The notes: generated by a model not told the origin, from the sequence alone. A stretch of DNA of 64,000 bases from Aegilops tauschii subsp. strangulata (GCF_002575655.3 NC_053037.3:322923294-322987293), one strand, 5' to 3'. Shown: positions 24,561 to 36,039, counted from the stretch's first letter. A program made the numbers and translations.

Positions 24561-24996
24561 CAGTTAAGGATGTTTTTTTCGTGGGGTTCCTACGGGCGGG
24601 CTTGTTTCTACCGGGTTGGCCTTCGTCAAAATCGCATCGTGGCTCTATATAGGTGCGAGAGTATCAGAATATTATTATTCTGTTACTGGTAAAATAGTCC
24701 AGCCCTATATACTAATTTGTTTTTTATCTGTATATGATCCAGCTCTATATACGAATTCCATTTTCTATCTGTTTTTTATACTAATTTGAATCTAGCTGTT
24801 ATCATTCACATATACAGAATGGAAAACGTATATACACATTGAAACAGAACATACAAGAATGGAAAACAAAGTACACACATTGAAACAGAGCAATAAACAA
24901 AGCAATACTATGATCGCTGTGAATACAAAGCTATCCACGTCGAAACAACTTTTCAAAATAAAACGCGTCCATGAGACCATGACCAGCAGCCCTTGA

Positions 24997-25896
24997 CTAG
25001 GGTAGCTCTTGACTCTGCCTGAACTCGTGCAGGCGTTCGTCCAAGTGGTCGACACGCTCGCGGTACATCTGGAGCGCGATCTCAAGCTCCAAGTTGGCTA
25101 TTTCATCGGAGATCACCAGCTCGAGGATGCGACGGCCATGTTCCTCTACTGCGCACAAGTGGACACCTGGGCCAAGGAGGCGGTCGAGCCTACGGACCAG
25201 TGCGTTGGCATCCAGCGGGCCGCGGACAAGGCGAATGGCGGCACCCATGCGAACGGCGCGGCGGGCGTCCGGTGCAAGTACGGCGTGGCCGACATCTGGT
25301 GCAAGTACGACGCTGAGGGCCTCTGCCCACTCCTGGCGAGGAATGGGGGTACTGACCGGACATGTACCGAGCTGCGACGCCATGTCGACAGCAGGCAAGC
25401 GCCGATGGATCCTCTCTTGCTGTGCGGCGCGCCGCGCCTCTCACTCTGCGGTGCTCCAACGGTCTCGCCGTGCGGCGAGCCGCAGCCTATCGGCACGGAC
25501 GCGCCTAGCTTGCTATGTGGCGCGCCATCGATCATGTTGTGCGGCGAGCTGCAGCCTGTCGGTGCTGACATGCCTATCTTGATCCGCGGCGCTCAAGCGC
25601 CATGCGCCAAAGGTCTGCTCAACCCTGGCGATGACGCGCATCATAGTGTCGTCCATCGCGTTGCCGAGGAGCGCCTCGGCCTCGACGGGCCGTGGCGCCT
25701 GCTTGTTTTCCTCGTCGACGAGATTGATGGCAGAGACGGCGCTTTGGTGGTTTGGCATGCTTGGCAAAGGTGGATGTGCTACAGGCTGCGCTTGTCGCCT
25801 CCGTGCGTCGCGCGCCCCTGTGCGCAATATAGCAGGGTGGCGGAAAACAGGTGAGAAAATGGCGGGAAACGGTGGTGTGTCATAAAACGCCATCAA
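24997..25896 (-). pseudogene. Broken CACTA-1 ORF of about 300 codons, coiled-coil-like
   Basis: One minus-strand frame from 25896 (MMAFYDTPPFPAIFSPVF...) to the stop at 24997 is interrupted only by TAG at 25513-25515 and a TGA near 25452. It shows basic and acidic heptads (DRLQLAAQHDRW, DRLRLAARRDRW, an internal repeat) and a C-terminal helix-like segment LELEIALQMYRERVDHLDER. The plus-strand frame 25009-25854 is its shadow. The function is unknown; similar charged proteins accompany wheat CACTA elements. Confidence 0.45.
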
Positions 25897-26172
25897 TTAA
25901 TGGAAACTTAGTATCGAGCTAGCACAAGAAGTAGATGATGATCAGATGAACACGGACCACACTAGGGATCCTGTCGGTGATGAATTCATCAATCCCAAAC
26001 GGTTGAATACTAGCAAATGTATGCCCACAACACACACGGCTTATTCCATCACAAATAGGTCGGATGGATCAACAGTATGCCACGTATCGTACATTGTCAA
26101 AAAGTATTGCGGTAGACCTTCTTTAACAAGTGTTAAAAATAAAAAATAAAATAAAAAATAAGGACCTCGAGG

Positions 26173-26242
26173 TTAAATTAGCTGAGGGGATGGGGCATTT
26201 CGGTCATTTGACCGAAATGACCCATCCCATCACCTAATTTAA
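26173..26242. repeat. 70-bp near-perfect inverted repeat (hairpin)
   Basis: Arms 26173-26206 and 26209-26242 pair around a 2-bp loop. The core is GGGGCATTTCGGTCA / TGACCGAAATGACCC and the outer part is TTAAATTAG / CTAATTTAA with a few mismatches. Confidence 0.85.
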
Positions 26243-26479
26243 CATCGACACAACTTCCCATCCAGTCACCCATCCGATGGCTGCTCCAGCCTGAGCACAC
26301 TTAACTTGATAGTTTTCTTACATGAGCTACTGGTGGAACAACTAGTCCTTGCTTGTAGGAATGCCTCTTCGCATCCTTATGGCGTATCCGAATGACCGCC
26401 CGTCCCACAATGGCCAATAGATGTTGTGTAGACAAGCATATCACATACGTCTTATTAGAAGCAATCGTCTACGTTATTA

Positions 26480-26790
26480 TCGGTCTTCGCACACATTTCT
26501 GATTACAGACGTGTTTGCCGCGTATCACACACATCTTGTTATATTAAACTGTTTCTGTTCGCTTGCCTAATCACAAATAGTTTATCCGAGTGAACCGTAT
26601 GCTGTACATCGCACACCCTTTGATCTAGCTGACCGTTTCTTTTGTGTTGCCTAATCACAAACAGTTCATCCCAGTGAACCGTGTGCTGTGTATCGCACAC
26701 GCCTCCATCTGGCTGCCCGTTTCTTTTGTTCCTCCTCATCGCAAACAGTTCATTGAACTGAACCGTATGCCCTTCATCGCACACGCAACT
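26480..26790. repeat. Right subterminal repeats of CACTA-1 (about 83 bp x 3-4)
   Basis: GTGAACCGTATGCTGTACAT and CGCACAC recur at about 26592, 26675 and 26758, each followed by an AACTGTTTC/CCGTTTCTTTTG segment and ATCACAAACAGTTCAT. They differ from the left-end array but share the ACCGT...CGCACACG core. Confidence 0.8.
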
Positions 26791-26944
26791 AAAACCTGAA
26801 CCGTGTTTGATGCATCCGTCATCGCAAACGTTTTAGACATTTCTGACGGTTTTCATACAGCACCGTTTGTGATTATGGCATCGCACACAGTTTCTCAAAG
26901 GGTCTCTGATCGTAGTGTCGCGTTAGCAGCATCCTGCAGTAGTG

Positions 26945-26999
26945 TATGTATGTATGTATGTATGTATGTATGTATGTATGTATGTATGTATGTATGTAT
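26945..26999. repeat. (TATG)n microsatellite at the CACTA-1 right target site
   Basis: About 13 tetranucleotide units begin directly at the right TSD copy. The repeat belongs to the LARD LTR. Confidence 0.95.
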
Positions 27000-29442
27000 A
27001 AAACCGTGATAGTACAGCATGGCAGACGGACAAGAATGTAGGGCCACTGATGGAAAACTAGCATCCTATACTAAGCATTTAGGATTGCAGGTAAGGGTAA
27101 CAACTGTAGCAACAATGACAGGCTATGCAGCAGAATAGGATTAACCGAAAGCAGTAACATGCTACACTACTCTAATGCAAGCAGTAGACAGAAGGAATAG
27201 GCGATATCGGGTTGATCAAGGGGGGGGCTTGCCTGGTTGCTCTGGTAAGAAGGAGGGGTCGTCGTTGATGTAGTCGATCACGGGGGTATCGGCAGCATCT
27301 CGGGATCTATCGGAAAGAACTAACGAAGGGGGAACACGATAAATAATAGAGCAATCAAAGCATCACAAAGCATATCAAGGCAATACGCGGTGCTAGGGGT
27401 GACCTAACGCGGTACTAGGTGCTGCTGGCGAAGGGGGAAAACATCCGGGAAAGTATCCCCGGTGTTCGGCATTTTCGGACAGACGGACCGGAGGGGACGG
27501 TTGCAGGTTCGCTATGCTAGGGACGTGTGGCGGACGAACGGACTGAGTATTCGGATTCGTCTCGTCGTTCTGAGCAACTTTCGTGTACAAAGTATTTTCA
27601 TCCGAGTTACGGATTATTTTATATTAATTTTCAAAGTTTTAATTCATTTTCTAAATTATTTTAATTTGAAAATTGAATAGTTAGATGCTATGGGTACACA
27701 TAAGTGTACCCAGAGGTGTACACATGGGGCTGACTGGTGGGGACAGGGGGTTGAGTCAGCAGCCCAGTCAGCAGTCAAAGTTTGACCGTTGGCTGGTCAA
27801 CCTGACCAGCAGGTCCCACATGTCATTAACCAGTTATTTAACAGATTGTTTAAATAGGTTATTTAGGTGGGGTGGGACCCAGAGGTCAGTGAGACACTTT
27901 AGTTAACTAATTTTAGTTTGACCCAAATTCCTAATTAGTGTGTGGGGGTCCCACAGTCAGTGGCTAGGGGGGTTAGCTGCTAACTAAAAGGCAGGCCCTA
28001 GCAGGGGATTTTGCACGTGCGCTCGGGCAGAGGGGCGCCGGCTGCGGCGGCACTTGGTCGGCAGGCAGCGGCAGCAGGCGGGCTTCATGCGAGACGGACA
28101 GGGGCGAGCGGGGACGGCACGCAGGAGCGAGCGGGGACGGCACGCAGGAGCGAGCGGCGGCCATGGCGAACGCGAGCGGGGGTGGAGGCGGAGCGCCGTC
28201 AGCAGGGCGGTGGGCGACTACGACAGTGGCGCGGCAGGTGCGGCCGGGAACCGGCGGGGAAGGGAGGGAACACGCGGGTGGCGCGGCTGGGAAGCACGCC
28301 GGCGGGCCGCGGTGCAGCAGCTGGAGTACGCATGCAGCAGCGGTACAGCGAGTGCGGGCAAACGGGGCATGGGCGTCAAGCGGGGAGGGCGCGACGCGGC
28401 AGCGGGGCCAGCAGAGGACGGCGTCACAGGAGGGAGAGGAGGCCGGGGTGCGGTGAGCGCGGTGCTGGCGCACGTACAGGGCAGAGATCAGGGGCGCGCG
28501 AGCGCTAACGGGAGCAGAGCTCCGGGCGCATGGTGGAACAGCGGTGTACGGCCATGAATTCGAAGGGGGCAAGCTGGGGGGTGGAGGAGGAGCTCACTGT
28601 GAGCCTATAGATGAACAAGGTGGGCTAGGGGAGGCTCCGGCAGGCGAATCGTAGACGAGCATTGCAGTGCCCGAGGATGATGACGACGGCGATCCAGCGA
28701 TGCGACGGGGGTGGGCTCGATCTGGTCCTTGTAGACGAAGCAGCGAGCAGCGGAGGTTCTCTGGACGTGCTAAGTCGACGTGAGGTCGAGGTTAGTCATG
28801 GCTGTGAGGTGCTCCATGGCCACGACAGTGTTCAAGCCCGATCCCAATTAGATCGGGGGAGAGGGAGAGTGGTGGCGCGAGTGGGGGAGTGGGGGTGTCG
28901 GTGCCTAGGGTTTCGGCACCAGGGGTTAAGGGAGTGGGGATGGGCCGGCCTGGCATGTGGCTGGGCCGAGGCTCGGTGGGAGGGAGGCCTTTTGGCTTTT
29001 TATTTATTATGTTTTATTTTTTACTTTTTTTTCTATTTTCTTTTATTTCTTAATAGTTTATAGTTTTACCAAAAGAAAACCCCATAACTAAAATAGAGTT
29101 ACAGTTCCAACTACTGCCACAAAAAGTTTACCCCTGAACAAAATAGTTTAGTATTTTATAAAATCAAAAAGGCATTTATTTAATTGTTTTACCTATTGTT
29201 TTAATTACTTAAGTGCATTTAAATCTTTTATAAAAATGTGGTTTCTCCATCATAATTACCTATGCATTATTTGGCACAACCCAGACAATTTAGTTTTAAT
29301 ATTTGAAAACTTTTTTTGTTAGCCTTTGTTTTAAATTTGAATTTGAATCGGTTTCGAATCAACATGAGTTTAATTACAGTAACCGAGGTGACGTGGCATC
29401 ATTAGCAGAGGTTCACTGTAGTTTAATTACCCTGGCGTTACA
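26945..29442 (-). repeat. 5' LTR of the LARD-like element, piece 2
   Basis: It continues the LTR after CACTA-1 and ends in CCTGGCGTTACA (element strand start TGTAACGCC). Positions 27992-29442 are homologous to 4309-5800. A short tandem duplication of GACGGCACGCAGGAGCGAGC lies at about 28111-28156. Open frames in 27973-28572 are GC-rich shadows. Confidence 0.75.
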
Positions 29443-30959
29443 ATTGTTCCATGCTGTTATATTATCATTCTTGGATGTTTTACAATCATTTTATAGTCAT
29501 TTTATATCTTTTTTGGTACTAACCTATTGACATAGTGCCAAGTGTTTGTTACTGTTTTCTGCATGTTTTTTACATCACAGGAAATCAATACCAAACGGAG
29601 TCCAAATGCAGCGAAACTTTTTGTGGATTTTTTCGGACCAGAAGACATCCAGTGGGCCAAAGAAGTAACGAAGAGGGAGACCGAGGTGAGCACAAGAGAC
29701 CATGGCGTGCCTGGAGGCCCAGGCGCGCCCTGGTGAGTTGTGGCCACCTCGGTGGCATCCCGAACCGCCTCTTTGCTCTATGAATACCCCAATATTCCAG
29801 AAACCCTAGGGGAGTCGACGAAAATCAATTCCAGTCGCCGCAAGTTCCAGAACCACCAGATCCAATCTAGACACCATCACGGAGGGGTTCATCATGTCCA
29901 TTGGTGCCTCTTCGATGATGCATGAGTGGTTCTTTATAGGCCTACGGGCCCATAGTTAGTAGCTAGATGGCTTCCTCTCTCTCTTTTGATTCTCAATACA
30001 ATGGTCTCTTGGAGATCCATATGATGTAACTCTTTCTGCGGTGTGTTTATTGGGATCCGATGAACTTTGTGTTTATGATCAGATCTATCTTTTTATCCAT
30101 GAAAGTTATTTGAGTCTTCTTTGATCTCCTATATGCATGATTGCTTATAGCCTCGTATTTCTTCTCCGATATTTGGGTTTTCTTTGGCCAACTTGATCTA
30201 TTTATCTTGCAATGGGAAGAGGTGCTTTGTGATGGGTTTGATCTTACGGTGCTTGATCCCAGTGACAGAAGGGGAACCGACACGTATGTATCGTTGCTAT
30301 TAAGGATAACAAGATGGGGTCTATTTCTACATAAATATATCTTGTCTACATCATGTCATCGTTCTTATTGCATTACTCCGTTTTTCCATGAACTTAATAC
30401 ACTAGATGCATGCTGGATAGCGGTTGATGTGTGGAGTAATAGTACTAGATGCAGGCAGGAGTCGGTCTACTAATCTTGGACGTGATGCCTATATAATGAT
30501 CATTGCCTGGATATCATCATGATTATTTGAAGTTTTATCAATTGCCCAACAGTAATTCGTTTACCCGCCGTTTGCTATTTTTCTCGAGAGAAGCCACTAG
30601 TGAAATCTACGACCCCTGGGTCTCTTCCTTATTATATTTGCCTTTGCGATATATTTTCATTTCCATTTATTTTCATATCTATATTTCCAAAAACCCAAAA
30701 ATACCTTGCTGCAATTATTCTCATTTATTTTATCTCGCGTTCCCGCGAGATATATTTATCCAATCCATCATATTTTTACCCCGTCTTTTTGGCAATTTCT
30801 CGCACTGTTACACGAAAAGGATTGACAACCCCTTTAATACGTCGGGTTGCGAGTATTTGTTATTTGTGTGCAAGTGTCGTTCACGTAGTGTTGCGTGGTT
30901 ATCCTACTGGTTCGATAACCTTGGTCTCATCACTGAGGGAAATACCTACCGTTGTTGTG
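29443..30959 (+). repeat. Partial LTR, plus orientation (family with TGATACGTCTCCAACG ends)
   Basis: It lacks its first 40 or so bases (removed at the LARD junction) and its last 60 or so (cut by the next insertion). It corresponds, inverted, to 31020-32530. It contains a promoter-like CTCTATGAATACCCC region near 29775 and ends in GGAAATACCTACCGTTGTTG. Short ORFs such as 30503-31027 are not genes. Confidence 0.8.
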
Positions 30960-32563
30960 TGATGCGGCTTGAAGCTACGTTGGTATTTCCCCAAAGAGGA
31001 AGGGATGATGCAGCACAGCGGCGGTAGGTATTTCCCTTAGTTATGAGACCAAGGTTATTGAACTAGTAGGAGAACCAATCAACACAACGTAAACAACACC
31101 TACACACAAATAACAACTACTCGCAACCCGACGTGTAAAAGGGGTTGTCAATCCCTTTCGGGTAGCGGCGCCCCAAGATGGGCAAACAGACATGAATAAA
31201 ATTGTAGTCGATTGATAGATCGAACGCCAAATAAAATAAATAAGAATAAAACGAAGCAAGGTATTTTTGTATTTCTGGTTTAATAGATCTGAAAATAAAA
31301 GGCAAATAAAATAGATCGTCAAGGCAAATAATAGGAGAAAGAGACCCGGGGGCCCTAGGTTTCACTAGTGGCTTCTCTCGAGAAAAATAGCAAACGATGG
31401 GTAAACAAATTACTGTTGGCCAATTGATAGAACTTCAAATAATCATGATGATATCCAGGCAATGATCATTATATAGGCATCACGTCCAAGATTAGTAGAC
31501 CGACTCCTGCCTGCATTTACTACTATTACTCCACACATCGACCGCTATCCAGCATGCGTCTAGTGTATTAAGTTCATGGAGAAACGGAGTAATGCAATAA
31601 GAATGATGACATGATGTAGACAAGATCTATCTATGTAGAGATAGACCCCATCGTTTTATCCTTAGTAGCAACGATACATACGTGTCGGTTCCCCTTCTGT
31701 CACTGGGATCAAGCACCGTAAGATCGAACCCACTACAAAGCACCTCTTCCCATTGCAAGATAAATAGACCAAGTTGGCCAAACAAAACCAAAATATCGGA
31801 GAAGAAATACGAGGCTATAAGCAATTATGCATATAAGAGATCAAAGAAACTCAAATAACTTTCATGGATATAAAAAGATAGATCTGATCATAAACTAAAA
31901 GTTCATCCGATCCCAACAAACACGCCGCAAAAAGAGTTACATCATATGGATCTCCAAGAGACCATTATATTGAAAATCAAACGAGAGAGAGGAAGCCATC
32001 TAGCTACTAACTACGGACCCGAAGGTCTACAAAGAACTACTCATGCATCATCGGAGAGGCACCAATGGAAGTGGTGAACCCCTTTGTGACGGTGTCTAGA
32101 TTGGATCTGGTGGTTCTGGACTCTGCGACGGCTGGAATTGATTTTCGTCGACTCCCCTAGGGTTTCTGGAATATTGGGGTATTTATAGAGCAAAGAGGCG
32201 GTCCGGGGGGGCACCCGAGGTGGGCACAACCTACCAGGGCGCGCTTGGGCCTCCTGGCGCGCCCTGGTGGGTTGTGCTCTCCTCGGAGCACCCCCCGGGC
32301 GCAACCTTGGCCCATTAGGTGTCTTCTGGTCTGAAAAAACTCTCCGTAAAGTTTCGTTGCATTTGGACTCCGTTTGGTATTGATTTCCTGCGATGTAAAA
32401 AACATGCAGAAAATAGCAACTGGCACTTGGCACTATGTCAATAGGTTAGTACCAAAAAATGATATAAAATGACTATGAAATGATTATAAAACATCCAAGA
32501 TTGATAATATAACACCATGGAACAATCAAAAATTATAGATACGTTGGAGACGTATCAGCATCC
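30960..32563 (-). repeat. 3' LTR of the gag-protease element (1604 bp)
   Basis: In plus orientation it starts TGATGCGGCTTGAAGCTACG and ends GTTGGAGACGTATCA. The adjacent GCATCCCCAAGCTTA (32564-32578) is, on the minus strand, the purine-rich TAAGCTTGGGGATGC tract that precedes the 3' LTR in these families. It is in inverted orientation relative to 29443-30959. Confidence 0.85.
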
Positions 32564-33291
32564 CCAAGCTTAACTCCTACTCGTCCTTGAGTAGGTAAGT
32601 AATAAAAACAGAATTTTTGATGTGGAATGCTGCCCAACATATCATATCATATTCTTTTCTTTATAGCATGGACATTTGGACTTTTATATTGTTCAAAGCA
32701 ATAGTCTAGTTTTGACATGACAACTTAAATACTCAAACATATCAACAAGCAACCATGTCTTTCAGAATATCAACGCTAAAATAAGTTATCCCTAGCCCAT
32801 TATGCTCAATCATTGATCCATTCATGAAACACACTCACATATTAACTACACCCAATGCTCAAGTACGTTCATAGTGCCTCCTAGTTGGTGCTTTATAAGA
32901 GAAGATGGAGACTCAAATTCAAAATAAAAATTGCATAAAGTAAAAGAAATGCCCTTCGCAGAGGGAAGTAGGGATTTGTAGAGGTGCCAGAGCTCAAAGC
33001 GAAAAACTTAGTGACAAAAACATTTTGGGAGGTGTGTCCTTCCCACCAACGAAAACGACTTAGAGTTCCCAACACTTTCCATGCTAGATATATCATAGGA
33101 GGTTCCCAAACAGAAATTAAAGTTTATTCCCTTTTCAACCATACTTTCACTTTCCATGGCTTGCCGTATCCATGGTTGCCCTCCGTACCAACACTTTCCA
33201 AGGAATTTATTATTTGACAACATAAAGTAAATTCACTTTTAATTTCGGGACTAGGCAACCCTAATACCTTTGCCTTACTCTCGTGCAATGA
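32564..33291 (-). other. Non-coding 3' interior of the gag-protease element
   Basis: No supported ORF. It starts with the polypurine region and ends with AATGA (33287-33291), one copy of the chromovirus target-site duplication. Confidence 0.7.
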
Positions 33292-36039
33292 TGTAACATC
33301 CCAAATTTTCAATTTGGAATGTTATACAGAGATCATCATTTGCATATCATGTTTTGTAGCATTTTTGACAAATCCTCGATAAATCCTAAGCAACTCAAGG
33401 ACCCTCGGAGAGAGTTGGGGATTTTCTCGAATTTTCGTATTTGATTTTTCAAACGAGGATTGGGATTTTTAATTATTTTTCTCTCCGGAAAAATATTTCA
33501 TATTAAATAAACGAGAGGAGAAAATATGACTTCTCCAAAACAATTGAAATACTGGAGGAAAAATGTTAAAAACATTATTGGGATTTATTTGGATTTTATT
33601 TGCAATTTTTGTTGCATTTAAAAATATGCATGTTTTCAAAATATTTATTTTTGATTTTAAAAATGTTCACCCTATTCTAGATTTTCTAACTAGACGGGGA
33701 AAATTTATTTCATATTTTTCTGATTTTTATTTATTTTTCTACGCAATATTTTCTGCGGAACTTATTTAAAAAAACGCGCCCGCGCCGACTCGGCCGAGCC
33801 CAGCCGACGGCCCGCCCCGTCGCCCCTCTCCTCTCTCCCCACGACGCGATGCCGCCGGAGTCCGAGCTCGCCACGGGAGCCGCCGCCGCCTCGGTAGCCC
33901 CTTCCCCAAGCCGCCCGCACCCCCCCTCATAAATACCCCCCCTCCGTTTTCCTCGCCACCGCCGCCGGAGGAGCCCGCCGCCGCCGCCGCATCTAGCCCG
34001 CCGCCGCCGCCGCTTTTTGCCTCGCCGCCGCCGCCGGGAGACGCCGGAGCCGCCGCCCCCTCGCCAGCCGGAGCACCCCCCCGAGCCCCGCACCCCTCGC
34101 GCCCGAGCCCCGCCCGCCGGAGCCCCTCGCCGAGCTCGCCGCCGAGGTACTGCTGCCGCCGGTCGTCTCGTGTTGACCGGTTTTCTGCAAAAAAAAACCT
34201 TTCGTTTAAAAAAAAACCTAGATCGGTTTTTTTTCGGTTTTCTTATTTCGCGAGCGTTCACCCAACCGTTCGTTTTAACGAACGCGTTCATCGGTTTTTC
34301 TCTGTTAACGAACGTCCGTTATTTAACCGTTCGTCCGTTTTTCTTTTTCGTCGAATTTTTCTCGTTATTTTCTCAGATTCGATTTCCGATCGAATTTTCG
34401 AATCTGTTTAACTTTTCGCTCGTTTATCGGAATCAGGTGATTCAAGCGCCTAGAGTTTCGTCTCGAAATTCTCTTTGCGTTTAACCTACTCAAACAAGTT
34501 TTTGCTACAGTAAAATTTGACCTAGATCCAGATTAGCAAACGAAGTTTCTTTCTTTCGCCGTTTGACTTTCGTTGCTTCTTTCGAGTTGATTCTTTTTGC
34601 AAACCGTAGTTCTTAAGTTGAACTTTCTGGTTGGATCTTTCATTCGAGTTTTACCTGTGCATTAGTTGAGTACTGATTGTATGCTTGTTTGTTTGCGATA
34701 GAGTACCCGGAGTGTGCCGCTTGTTACTTCGACTCGCTAGGTTTTGCGGATCATCAGCAAGGCAAGTAACACTTTGATCATACCCCGTTCATACCCAGTT
34801 TTATTGCATTAGATCTGTTTTCCTCAAACACATTGCATGATTAGGATCTAATTAAACTGTGGGTATTGGGAAGTAGTTGAGGTAGTACCTATTACCTGTT
34901 TTATTTATCAAACCCTTGGGAGTTACTTCTACGTTGCTATTATATGCCATGCTATGCTCGTAGACGTGGATTGGGTTGAGTGATATTCATGACAGATGTG
35001 AGATGTTTAATAATGGTTCAACTTAAGGTGGCAACTAAAACTCACATCTGGGTGGATTGAGGCACCTGGAGAACCCAGTGTTGTCTGTATGTATAAGGTC
35101 CGCCACCCAGGCTCAAAGGGATCATAAGATTATTCATGCTAGAAACTTCCGTGTGCAGCCGCAATCTATTATGGGCTCTAGCATAGCTGAGTAGGTTACA
35201 GGATCTCTTGAAGAGGTGGACTAGCAGATGTAGGGGAAAGTAGGTGTACCGGTCCATCCAGAGTAGAGAGTGACTGTTTCTGAAAGACTGTGTCTCGGTC
35301 ATCCGTTTCTCAAACAACATGCAGTGCGAGAATCAAGCGGAGGCGATCGAGTCTTGTGGGGAAAAGTGCACAAACCTCTGCAGAGTGTACAAACTGATCA
35401 TGATTAGCCGTGTCCCCGGTTATGGACAACTTGAGTATCTAGTACCTGGATTATCATTTGAATCTCATCACCGTGATACTTATAATTAATTTTGTTGGGT
35501 TAATGATGACACTTAATTGGGATTGAGTTGGAGGTACCTTCTCAATGTTTCAACCACCATGATAGTTAAATAAAATTTATTCCTTTGCAGTAGGATAAAA
35601 TTGGCTTTTCGCAAAAACATTAACCATAGAGCCTTTCCACCAGCCATATATGCATATAGTATAGCATTATCATTGTTCATTGTTCTCTATGTGTTGCTTT
35701 GCCAGCATATTCTATGTGCTGACCCGTTTCGGGCTGCAACGTTTCATGTTGCAGACTTTTCAGACGACGAGTAAGGTGCCTTAGGTCGTGGTCTTATACT
35801 CAGTGATGCCGCTGGAGTTGATGGACTCACTTATCTTCCAAGTCTTCCGCTGTTATCGTTATTAGATGGCCTTAAGCCATGTTTATCATACTTAATCTCT
35901 TCGGAGATATTCGATGTAATAAGTGTGTGATTGCTACTCTGTTATAAATCCTCCATTTGTACTGTGCGTGTCAGCATTACTGATCCAGGGATGACACTGG
36001 TGCACAGCAGCACAGGCCATTTGAGGTCTGGTCGCTACA
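33292..36039 (+). repeat. 5' LTR of the chromovirus (2748 bp)
   Basis: It starts TGTAACATCCCAAATTTTC and ends GGTCTGGTCGCTACA. A TATA-like CTCATAAATACC at 33927-33938 is followed by a CCG-rich block (33950-34160), the likely promoter and 5' leader. The block is shorter in the 3' LTR, which explains most of the 95-bp length difference. ORFs inside (33731-34291, 34017-34484) come from the CCG repeats. Confidence 0.9.

Larger units (their letters stand above)
18564..24705. mobile_element. Nested 6.1-kb element with imperfect TIRs, superfamily unknown
   Basis: The left end GGGCTATTCTG...GTAACAGAATATTATTCTG and the right end (reverse complement GGGCTGGACTATTTT...AGTAACAGAATAATAATATTC) form imperfect terminal inverted repeats about 40 bp long. 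Both sides are TATATA-rich, so the TSD cannot be resolved. The ends interrupt CACTA-1 sequence. Inside are the GTTGGAAAGCT repeat modules (18.7-19.3 kb), a (TA)n tract, a possible minus-strand gene (23.2-24.2 kb) and a GC-rich minisatellite (24.2-24.55 kb). No transposase is recognised. It may be a non-autonomous Harbinger- or Mutator-type element. Confidence 0.5.
11460..26944 (+). mobile_element. CACTA-1: 15.5-kb CACTA (En/Spm) transposon without a recognisable transposase
   Basis: The left end is CACTGGTGCG and the right end is CTGCAGTAGTG, inverted CACT termini. The flanking TAT at 11457-11459 and 26945-26947 is a 3-bp target duplication, the CACTA hallmark. Different subterminal repeat arrays rich in CACACGG/GCACACG lie at the two ends (about 11656-11945 and 26480-26790). 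Inside are a GRF-zinc-finger gene, an Ala-rich coiled-coil ORF, a 515-bp tandem array, a charged ORF, a nested 6.1-kb TIR element and another broken ORF. I see no DDE transposase of TnpD type, so the element would depend on a helper. Beyond the first bases the two termini are poorly matched. Confidence 0.85.
4309..29442 (-). mobile_element. LARD-like non-autonomous LTR retrotransposon, split by CACTA-1
   Basis: The element consists of a truncated 3' LTR (4309-5800), a 4.2-kb interior (5801-9993) with no retroviral-type ORF, a tRNA-iMet PBS (9977-9988) and a 5' LTR of about 3.96 kb in two pieces (9994-11459 and 26945-29442). CACTA-1 accounts for the gap. Homology between 4309-5800 and 27992-29442 shows they are the two LTRs of one element or family. 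Long LTRs around a conserved non-coding interior match the barley LARD description. The outer left end is lost to the Sabrina-like insertion, so the TSD cannot be verified. Confidence 0.7.

Noticed and set aside
24024..24692. 222-codon Gly/Arg ORF and overlapping frames
   Set aside because: All three frames are open through the 27-bp minisatellite, so the openness comes from the repeat.
25009..25854. 281-codon plus-strand ORF
   Set aside because: The opposite strand (24997-25896) gives a better helical, charged protein with typical codon use; the plus frame repeats CGAP-type shadow peptides.
26803..27064. ORFs with repeated CMYV / HTYI peptides
   Set aside because: They translate the (TATG)n microsatellite.
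33731..34484. ORFs of 186 and 155 codons in the chromovirus LTR
   Set aside because: They come from the CCG-rich leader block, which has indels between the two LTRs that break the frames.
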